A program made the translations under genes and the position numbers. A stretch of DNA of 20,917 nucleotides from JBGPJM01 sp041485385. GTDB taxonomy: Bacteria; Planctomycetota; Phycisphaerae; Phycisphaerales; UBA1924. The notes under the pieces are model-generated. The model saw nothing but the letters and a program-made list of their open reading frames with translations. It was not told the DNA's origin and ran no database searches. Shown piece by piece: positions 13,629 to 19,816 of this stretch. Every line of letters begins with the position of its first letter. Within the stretch, counting starts at the first letter, position 1. The stretch spans positions 1 through 20,917 of the forward strand of contig JBGPJM010000067.1 in NCBI GenBank assembly GCA_041485385.1, given 5' to 3'.

Positions 13629-15002
13629 ATGTCACGTCGCGTCGGCATCACGGGTCTCGGCGCGGTCTGCGGCCTCGGTATTGGCATGCAGCCGCTCTGG
13701 GAGGGCCTCGTCTCCGGCGCCTCGTGCCTGGGGCCGATCACCCGATTCGATCCCTCGGGGTTCCCCTGCCGCCTCGGTGGTGAGGTCAGGAACTTCTCCG
13801 CCAGGGACCACGTCCCCAAGCACTACCGCAAGGCGGTGAAGGTGATGGCCCGCGATACCGAGCTCGCCGTCGCCGCGGCCAGGTGCGCCGTCGAGGATGC
13901 CGGCCTGGTCACCCGCGCCGCCCTGGGAGATACGGGCCAGGACAACGCCGCGGGCGCGAAGATGACCTACCCCGCGCCGCGCATGGGCTGCCACATCGGT
14001 GCTGGCCTCATCGCCGCCGAGACCGACGAGCTCTCGCTGGCCCTGGCCTCGGCACGCGGTCCGGCCGACGCGGACGGGCGCGCGACCGTTGACCTGGGGG
14101 CGTGGGGCCGCCTGGGCATGGAGAACCTCACGCCCCTGTGGCTGCTCAAGTACCTCCCCAACATGCTCGCCTGCCACGTGACGATCCTGCACGGGGCCGA
14201 GGGTCCGAGCAACACTATCACGTGCGCCGAGGCCAGCGGCCTGCTCTCCATCGGTGAGTCGATGCGCGTCATCCAGCGGGCCGCCGCCGACCTCTGCTTC
14301 TCCGGCGGGGCCGAATCCAAGCTCAACCTCATGGGCCTCCTGCGCATCGACCTGGCCGGGCGCCTTGCCCATACCGGCGATTCGACCGACGGGCGCGCCT
14401 TCGTCCGCCCCTACGACGACGCGCCGGCCGGCGCGCCGGGCCGGCGCGGCGGGCTCCTGGGCGAGGGCGGCGGCATCCTCATCCTGGAAGAGCTCTCCTC
14501 GGCCGCCTCGCGCAACGCCCGCGTCTACGCCGAGATCCTCGGCTTCGGCGCCGCCCAGTCGTCGCCGTGGTACGAGGATGGCGAGGACGACGAGGGGTAC
14601 CGCTTCGCGATCGAGGCCGCGCTGGAGGATGCCGGCGTGGGACCGGAGGCAATCGACGCCATCGCGCCCCTGGCCTCCGGCATTCCGCAGATGGACCGTG
14701 CCGAGGCCGGCGCCCTCCGGGCGGTCTTCGGCCCGGGGCTGAGGGACATCCCGCTCCTCACGCTCTGCGGGCACATCGGCAACTGCATGGCGGGCGCCGG
14801 CGGGCTTCAGGCCGCCGTCGCCGCCAAGGCCGTCGCCGAGCAGCGGCTCCCCGCCCGCATCCACGCCGGCACGGCCCGTCCCGGGCTGTGTGCCCAGGCC
14901 GCCCCCTCGGCCCCCGCGCGTCTTGAGCACGTGCTGGTGTGCACGGGCGCCCTTGGCGGCCAGAACGCCGCGCTCGTCCTCAAGAGGGCGGCTAACGTTT
15001 AG
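13629..15002 (+). CDS. Degenerate beta-ketoacyl synthase-like protein (chain-length-factor-like)
   Basis: The product has 457 residues; ATG 13629 (MSRRVGITGLGAVCGLGIGM) matches a normal KS start. The open frame continues far upstream only as antisense to another gene. The thiolase fold is preserved over its whole length, for example ADLCFSGGAESK, LLGEGGGILILEEL and RAVFGP. Ungapped alignment of key segments with the intact ketosynthase at 15767 places Glu201 at the nucleophilic Cys, Leu348 at the first catalytic His, Cys380 at the conserved Lys and Asn385 at the second His. It therefore cannot condense by the usual mechanism. KS-beta (chain length factor) subunits of type II polyketide systems are the known parallel: inactive KS homologues that pair with an active one. 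Pairing here is inferred from proximity. Glu at the nucleophile position is unusual. Confidence 0.85.
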   Translation: MSRRVGITGLGAVCGLGIGMQPLWEGLVSGASCLGPITRFDPSGFPCRLGGEVRNFSARDHVPKHYRKAVKVMARDTELAVAAARCAVEDAGLVTRAALGDTGQDNAAGAKMTYPAPRMGCHIGAGLIAAETDELSLALASARGPADADGRATVDLGAWGRLGMENLTPLWLLKYLPNMLACHVTILHGAEGPSNTITCAEASGLLSIGESMRVIQRAAADLCFSGGAESKLNLMGLLRIDLAGRLAHTGDSTDGRAFVRPYDDAPAGAPGRRGGLLGEGGGILILEELSSAASRNARVYAEILGFGAAQSSPWYEDGEDDEGYRFAIEAALEDAGVGPEAIDAIAPLASGIPQMDRAEAGALRAVFGPGLRDIPLLTLCGHIGNCMAGAGGLQAAVAAKAVAEQRLPARIHAGTARPGLCAQAAPSAPARLEHVLVCTGALGGQNAALVLKRAANV

Positions 15003-15086
15003 GGTCCTTGCGTGGGGCGCGGCACGACGCCGGAGGGGGGGGCGATCTACGTTGATCTCTCGCAACGCTTTCAGGAAGGATTCCAC

Positions 15087-15674
15087 GTGTACGACGAGCA
15101 GAACCGCGGGCGCGGCGGCGGAACGGGCCCTGGCCCCGGCGGCGGGGGAGGTGGGTTCGGAGGGGGTGGTGGGGGCGGTGGGGGGCAGCGCCGCGGCACA
15201 CCGCTCACCGACCTCGACCCCGCTCTCACCGAAGTCAGCCGCAAGCTCATCGGCTGCGCCATCGAGGTGCACAAGGGCCTGGGGCCGGGCTTCAACGAGG
15301 CTGTCTACACCAAAGCCCTCCAGATCGAGCTGGACGCCGCGGGCGTCGCATTCAAGGTGCGCCACGCCGTCCCCGTGAAGTATCGGGGGCAGGACGTCGG
15401 CGAGAAGGTCGCCGACATGCTCATCGACAACCGCTTCATCGTCGAGCTCATGGCCGAGCGCGGCGAGATCGGCGGCTACGAGCGGGCCGCCCTCCGCGCC
15501 ACCCTCCGGGCCGCCGACCTCGAGCTGGGCCTCATCATCAACTTCGCCGAGCGCCGCCTCAAGGACGGCCTCGTCCGCGTCCTCAACCCCGACAAGCTCA
15601 ACGCCATGCGCGGCGACGGTGGCGGTGCCGGCGAGCACCACGACGAGGACGTGTACGACGAGGGCCAGCACTGA
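15087..15674 (+). CDS. GxxExxY family protein (PD-(D/E)XK-like) with poly-Gly N-terminus
   Basis: GTG 15087 is chosen because AGGAAGGA (15073-15080) stands 6 nt before it; the frame opens at GTG 15012 without such a site. The product has 195 residues. Residues 7-33 are almost all Gly, encoded by dense G-runs. The GxxExxY domain follows: VSRKLIGCAIEVHKGLGPGF then NEAVY (Gly68, Glu71, Tyr74), VRHAVPVKYRGQDVGE, ADMLIDNRFIVELMA and LGLIINFAERRLKDGLVRVL. This family is grouped with PD-(D/E)XK nucleases, and its usual VELKA carries the motif lysine. Here that residue is Met122 (VELMA), while Asp110 and Glu120 remain, so nuclease chemistry is doubtful. The gene stands between two KS genes, 84 nt after one and 92 nt before the other; its link to them is unknown. 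Confidence 0.85.
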   Translation: MYDEQNRGRGGGTGPGPGGGGGGFGGGGGGGGGQRRGTPLTDLDPALTEVSRKLIGCAIEVHKGLGPGFNEAVYTKALQIELDAAGVAFKVRHAVPVKYRGQDVGEKVADMLIDNRFIVELMAERGEIGGYERAALRATLRAADLELGLIINFAERRLKDGLVRVLNPDKLNAMRGDGGGAGEHHDEDVYDEGQH

Positions 15675-15766
15675 AGCCCGACGCAGACGAGGCCGACGGG
15701 CGCTGATCGGTCCTGGTCGGGCCCACGACCCCGCCGGCCTCGCCGTGAACCGGAGTTGATCACACC

Positions 15767-17101
15767 TTGTCGACCGCACGAGTCGTCATCACGGGCATGG
15801 GGTGGGTCACCCCGCTCGGTCACGACCTGGAGACCGTCTGGTCGGGCCTCCTCCGTGGCCGGACCGGCGTCGGCCCCGTCACTCGCTTCGACGCCTCCAC
15901 CTTCAGGACCAACTTCGCCGCCGAGGTCAAGGGCTTCGATCTTCGTGACCACCTCGATACCGCCGATCGGCACGAGTCCGCCGGCCTCAACACCCGCTTT
16001 GCCCTCGGCGCGGCGGCCCAGGCTTGGCGCCAGGCCGGCCTCGACCGCGCCGGGGTGAATCCGCGGCGCGTCGGCCTCTACCTCGGCGCCGGCGAGGGGT
16101 CGCTGGACCACGAGAACTTCTTCGCCGCCAACCTCGCAGGCTGGAACGACGCCACGCGCAGGGTGGACGCCGTGAAGTGGGCCCGCGAGGCGTACGTCCG
16201 CATGAGCGCGGTCAAGGAGATCGAGCAGGAACCCAACCTCTGCCTTTCGCACCTCGCGCGTGCCTTCGGCTGCCGCGGGCCGGCGAGCAACTGCATGACC
16301 GCCTGCGCCGCCAGCACGCAGGCGATCGGCGAGGCGCTGGAGATCCTCCGGCACGGGCGCGCCGACGTCATGCTCGCCGGCGGCGCCCACTCCATGATCC
16401 ATCCCCTGGGGATGACCGGCTTCATCCGCCTCACCGCCATGAGCCGGCGCTGCGATGACCCCGGCACGGCCGCGCGTCCCTTCGACCGCACCCGCGACGG
16501 TTTCGTCATGGGCGAGGGCGCCGGGATGCTCGTTCTTGAGACGCTCGATCACGCCCGCTCGCGCGGCGCCACGCCCCTGGCCGAGCTCGCCGGCTACGGC
16601 TCCACCGCCGACTCGTTCCGCATCACCGACATCCAGCCCGAGGGAGCGGGCGCCCAGGGCGCCATGCTCGAGTCCATCCGCCAGGCTGGCGTCAACCCGC
16701 GCGAGCCCGATGCGCAGGGGCGCCCGCCCGTCCAGTACATCTCCGCCCACGGCACCGGCACGAGCGAGAACGACGCCATCGAGACCAAGGCCGTCCGCGC
16801 CGTCTTCGGTCCCCAGGCCGGGCGCATCCCCTTCACGAGCGTGAAGTCCATGCTCGGCCACCTGATCCAGGCCGCCGGCGCCGTCGAGCTCATCACCTGC
16901 GTGCTGGCCATCTCGACGGGCTGGGTCCCCCCGACGATGAACCTGCACGAGCCCGACCCAGAGTGCGACCTCGACTACGTCCCCAACAAGGCCCGCGACA
17001 TGCGCCCCTTGGGCGGCGTCGAGGTCTGCCTCTCCAACTCCTTCGGCTTCGGCGGGCAGAACGACACCGTCGCGGTCCGCCGGTTTGTCGCCGCGGATTG
17101 A
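15767..17101 (+). CDS. Beta-ketoacyl-ACP synthase, FabF-like
   Basis: The product has 444 residues; TTG 15767 gives MSTARVVITGMGWVTPLGHD, the canonical KAS N-terminus, and no ATG or GTG fits better. GGAG (15752-15755) is 11 nt upstream. Catalytic residues are present: Cys180 in CMTACAASTQAIGEAL, His328 in SAHGTGTSENDAIETKA, Lys360 and His365 in KSMLGHLIQAAGA, and the closing SNSFGFGGQND. It should condense malonyl-ACP with an acyl thioester. The degenerate KS at 13629 is its likely partner. No ACP, ketoreductase or dehydratase gene is in the window, so whether it serves fatty acid or specialised synthesis is open. The insert around residues 118-155 (FFAANLAGWNDATRRVDAVK) is longer than in E. 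coli FabF. Confidence 0.92.
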   Translation: MSTARVVITGMGWVTPLGHDLETVWSGLLRGRTGVGPVTRFDASTFRTNFAAEVKGFDLRDHLDTADRHESAGLNTRFALGAAAQAWRQAGLDRAGVNPRRVGLYLGAGEGSLDHENFFAANLAGWNDATRRVDAVKWAREAYVRMSAVKEIEQEPNLCLSHLARAFGCRGPASNCMTACAASTQAIGEALEILRHGRADVMLAGGAHSMIHPLGMTGFIRLTAMSRRCDDPGTAARPFDRTRDGFVMGEGAGMLVLETLDHARSRGATPLAELAGYGSTADSFRITDIQPEGAGAQGAMLESIRQAGVNPREPDAQGRPPVQYISAHGTGTSENDAIETKAVRAVFGPQAGRIPFTSVKSMLGHLIQAAGAVELITCVLAISTGWVPPTMNLHEPDPECDLDYVPNKARDMRPLGGVEVCLSNSFGFGGQNDTVAVRRFVAAD

Positions 17102-17164
17102 GTTCAATCGTGCCGATCTGCGCTCACGGTCCGCGCTGTTCTTGCGCCACCGTCCGCGCGTCTG

Positions 17165-17192
17165 TTGCCGCGCCTCCTCGCGGCTCGATAAA
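17165..17192 (+). promoter_or_regulatory. Weak candidate promoter before the methyltransferase gene
   Basis: TTGCCG (17165-17170) and GATAAA (17187-17192) are 16 nt apart. Each is a partial match to sigma70 boxes (3/6 and 4/6). The predicted start is about 26 nt before ATG 17225. The AT-rich GATAAACA stands out in the GC-rich gap. Confidence 0.3.
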
Positions 17193-17224
17193 CACGATGC
17201 GCGGCCCCGCGCACGGAGACGCCC

Positions 17225-18043
17225 ATGGCGACCGCACCCGCCGCACCCCCCGCCCCTGCCGCTCCTTCCGTCTCCGAACGCAACCTCAAGGCGAACCGGT
17301 CCTACTGGGCGTCCTACGCGTGGCCCCAGGGCGGCGACGAGTGGTCCGCCGCGCTGGGCGGCACCGAGGCCCTCTGGTTCACCATCATCCTCCCGCGGAT
17401 CGCCGCGTTCGTCCCCACCGGCCACCTCCTCGAGATCGCCCCCGGGCACGGTCGCTGCACGCAGTTCCTCCGCACGCTCTGCGACCGCCTCACGATCGTC
17501 GACCTCGTCCCCGAGTGCATCCAGGCCTGCCGCAAGAGGTTCGGCGAGGACTCGAATATCACCTTCGCCGTCAACGACGGGCGGACCCTCCCGATGGTCG
17601 ACGACGGCTCCGTCGACTTTGCCTTCACCTGGGACTCCCTGGTCCACGTCGAGCACGAGACGGTGAGGTCGTACCTGTCCGAGCTCTCCAGGAAGCTCAA
17701 GCCGGGCGGGTTGGGCTTCATACACCACTCCAACCTCGGCCAGTACGAGGGGCAGACCGCTAGGTACGACCAGGGCAAGGATCTCCACGGGCGCGGCAAG
17801 ACCATGACCGCGGCGAAGTTCCGCGCCGACTGCGCCCCGCTGGGCCTCCGCTGCGTGGCCCAGGAGCTGATCCCCTGGGGCAGCACCGGGCTCCTCATCG
17901 ACGCCTTCTCCCTCGTCCAGCGCGACGCGGACAACTCGGGCGATCCGCCCCAGGTCGAGGAGCGCACCGACTGGCGCGCCGAGGTCGCCCAATCCCGGCG
18001 CATCGCGAAGCTCTACCGGACGCCCACGCGGACACGGGCGTGA
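17225..18043 (+). CDS. Class I SAM-dependent methyltransferase
   Basis: The product has 272 residues, with an Ala/Pro-rich first 15 residues. Motif I is HLLEIAPGHGRCTQFL (about residues 67-82), with Glu70 and the Gly-rich loop. IVDLVPE (acidic residue for the SAM ribose, Asp93), ITFAVNDGRTLPMVDDGSVD, FAFTWDSLVHVEHE and the motif LSRKLKPGGLGFIHHSNLG follow. This is the methyltransferase 11/25-like Rossmann fold; the substrate cannot be read from sequence. ATG 17225 has GGAG about 6 nt upstream. It follows the FabF-like gene by 123 nt on the same strand, so it may belong to the same pathway. It converges on the next gene, with 25 nt between stops. Confidence 0.88.
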   Translation: MATAPAAPPAPAAPSVSERNLKANRSYWASYAWPQGGDEWSAALGGTEALWFTIILPRIAAFVPTGHLLEIAPGHGRCTQFLRTLCDRLTIVDLVPECIQACRKRFGEDSNITFAVNDGRTLPMVDDGSVDFAFTWDSLVHVEHETVRSYLSELSRKLKPGGLGFIHHSNLGQYEGQTARYDQGKDLHGRGKTMTAAKFRADCAPLGLRCVAQELIPWGSTGLLIDAFSLVQRDADNSGDPPQVEERTDWRAEVAQSRRIAKLYRTPTRTRA

Positions 18044-18068
18044 GCCGCGCGGGGGCCGCCCCCTCCAC

Positions 18069-18428
18069 CTACACCTCGAACCCCACCATCCTCCGGTGGC
18101 TCCGCATGATTGCTCCGCGCGGCGTCAGGGCGATCAGCGCGTCGCGCGCCCAGCACGCCGCGGGCGAGCTCGCCTGCGCGAACTTGCCCATCCGCCACGA
18201 GAAGTTCGTCACCATCGCCGTCCGCGCTCGGCGCTGGCGCTCGTAGGCGCGCAGCACCACCGCCACGTCCTGGCCGCCCGCCGGCGCTCCCAGCCTCCTC
18301 GCCAGGACCACCGCGTCCTCGATCGCCATGCACGCGCCCTGGCCCAGGTTCGGCGTGGTCGGGTGCGCAGCGTCCCCCAGCAGCGTGACCCTGCCCGCCC
18401 CCCACGGCTTGGCTCTCGGGAAGGGGGG
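18069..18428 (-). CDS. FAD-dependent monooxygenase, C-terminal part displaced by frameshift
   Basis: This is the continuation of the gene starting at 19234, in another frame: PPFPRAKPWGAGRVTLLGDA then AHPTTPNLGQGACMAIEDAV. It contains the GD motif (GDAAHP) and the PxxGQG loop that hold the FAD ribityl chain in group A flavin monooxygenases. It ends RSHRRMVGFEV at TAG 18069-18071. There is no start codon of its own at the junction, so it is not an independent gene. One more C in the run at 18423-18428 (G6 on the plus strand) would fuse it to the first part, for a product of about 388 residues. Confidence 0.82.
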   Translation of the reverse strand, partial: PPFPRAKPWGAGRVTLLGDAAHPTTPNLGQGACMAIEDAVVLARRLGAPAGGQDVAVVLRAYERQRRARTAMVTNFSWRMGKFAQASSPAACWARDALIALTPRGAIMRSHRRMVGFEV

Positions 18429-19234
18429 CGGTCGCAGATGTCGTTGCGAAGGACGGCCGCGGGGTCGGTCGCCTCGATCACCGCCGGGATGGGGTCGAAC
18501 CATCCGGCGAAGAGCCCGCGGACCGTTGCCCTGGCGTCGGCGTCTAACCCGCCGGGGGGCGCGTTGAGCGTCGCGAACCAGTAGATCCGCCCGGCGCCGA
18601 TCCGCGTCAGCCCGAACCGCTTCCCAGGTCCCCACACCTCGCACAGGTACCCCGGCGGCCACCGCTCGTACGGGAACGCCACGACGCCGCGCCAGCACGT
18701 GTACCCGGAGTAGCGCGGCTCCTCCGGGCCGTGCACCGCCGCACGCACGGCCGAGTTCAGGCCGTCGGCGCCGATCAGCACGTCGGCGATTGCCTCGTCG
18801 GTCCCGCCGGCGGCGTCGTCGAAGCGCGCGCTCACCTGTTTCGCATCGATGTCCATCCCAGTGAAGGCGCGCCCAAACCGGACGACGCCTTGGGGGAGGT
18901 GTGCGTGCAGCGCCGCCAGCAGGTCGGCCCTGTGCAGCAGCAGGCTCGGCGCCCCCAGCCGGCTGTCGGCCTCGCCGACGTCGGACCTCGACAGCACCCG
19001 CCCGCGCCGATCCCGCAGCTCCCCGTGCCGCATCGTCTCCCCCGCCGCGACCACCCCGTCGGCCGCCCCGATCTTCCGCAGCGCCCTGACGGCGTTTCCC
19101 CAGATCGAGATCCCGGCCCCCACCTCGCGGGCCTCCGGCGCCTGCTCGTAGACGCTCACGTCGAGCCCCGCCTGCCGCAGCGCGATCGCCGCGCTCAGGC
19201 CGCCGATTCCGCCGCCGACGACGATCGCCTTCAT
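18209..19234 (-). CDS. FAD-dependent monooxygenase (group A type), N-terminal part, frame broken
   Basis: ATG 19234 gives MKAIVVGGGIGGLSAAIALR, the GxGxxG FAD-binding fold. SLLLHRADLLAALHAHLP and VLIGADGLNSAVRAAV (the DG motif) follow, then CWRGVVAFPYERWPPGYLCE. Native sequence ends at about NDICDRPP; beyond base 18423 the frame reads Arg-rich nonsense to a stop at 18209, while the true C-terminus continues in another frame. The enzyme would hydroxylate an aromatic or similar substrate with NAD(P)H and O2; the substrate is unknown. The GNAT gene lies 49 nt upstream on the same strand. As assembled, the gene would be inactive because the GD motif is out of frame. Confidence 0.85.
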   Translation of the reverse strand: MKAIVVGGGIGGLSAAIALRQAGLDVSVYEQAPEAREVGAGISIWGNAVRALRKIGAADGVVAAGETMRHGELRDRRGRVLSRSDVGEADSRLGAPSLLLHRADLLAALHAHLPQGVVRFGRAFTGMDIDAKQVSARFDDAAGGTDEAIADVLIGADGLNSAVRAAVHGPEEPRYSGYTCWRGVVAFPYERWPPGYLCEVWGPGKRFGLTRIGAGRIYWFATLNAPPGGLDADARATVRGLFAGWFDPIPAVIEATDPAAVLRNDICDRPPSREPSRGGRAGSRCWGTLRTRPRRTWARARAWRSRTRWSWRGGWERRRAARTWRWCCAPTSASAERGRRW

Positions 19235-19283
19235 GCCCCTGGTCTCTCTCCTCTGCGCCCCTCCGTCTCCGTGGTGAAGACTC

Positions 19284-19760
19284 CTACAGCTTCAGCAGGT
19301 ACCGATCGAACTTCTCGTCCAACGCCCACCCCATCGCCGCGTACAGCCCCTTGGCCGCCTCGTTGTCGCGCGCGGTCAGCAGGGAGAGTGACTTGGCCCC
19401 GGTCTCGCGCGCGTGCGCCGCCGCGGCCTGCATGAGCATCTTCCCCACCCCGGCGCGCCGGTACTTGGGGTCCACGTACAGGTCGTTGAGGATGAGCGTT
19501 CGCCCCAGCCCCACCGACGTGAACGACGGGTACAGCTGCGTGAACCCGACGCCGTCGTAGCGGCGGGACCCCGGGTCCGGCACCAGCGCCAGGAAGATCA
19601 CCGAGTCGTCGCGCATCAGCCGCTCCGTGATGAAGCGCTCTGCCCCGGCCGGGTCGGACCGCTGCTGGTAGAACACCCTGTACGCATCGAACAGCGGCGC
19701 CACGAGCATCGCATCCCCCGCCGTCGCGCGCACTGCCCGGACCACGCCGTGCTCGTCCAT
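19284..19760 (-). CDS. GNAT family N-acetyltransferase
   Basis: The product has 158 residues spanning one GNAT domain. Motif A, ILNDLYVDPKYRRAGVGKML, has the acetyl-CoA pyrophosphate loop RRAGVG. The helix MQAAAAHARETGAKSLSLLT and motif B-like NEAAKGLYAAMGWALDE follow. The N-terminus (MLVAPLFDAYRVFYQQRSD, FITERLMRDDSVIFLALV) is typical of small stand-alone acetyltransferases. AGGA lies about 9 nt before ATG 19760. The substrate cannot be predicted. The next gene, a flavin monooxygenase, is 49 nt downstream and probably co-transcribed. Confidence 0.9.
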   Translation of the reverse strand: MDEHGVVRAVRATAGDAMLVAPLFDAYRVFYQQRSDPAGAERFITERLMRDDSVIFLALVPDPGSRRYDGVGFTQLYPSFTSVGLGRTLILNDLYVDPKYRRAGVGKMLMQAAAAHARETGAKSLSLLTARDNEAAKGLYAAMGWALDEKFDRYLLKL

Positions 19761-19816
19761 GCGCTCATCCTAGCCGCGGCGACCAACGGCCACCCCCGTG
19801 CTCAACCCCGGCCTGG

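Noticed and set aside
13198..13635. Minus-strand small protein reading MPVLASVARNYACKEFL near 13480-13550
   Set aside because: Codon use looks plausible, but the frame overlaps the HYExAFE gene start and runs through it in a different frame; no ribosome binding site or family match was seen.
15476..17992. Long minus-strand open frame of 838 codons
   Set aside because: It is antisense to the GxxExxY, FabF-like and methyltransferase genes and has no domain features.
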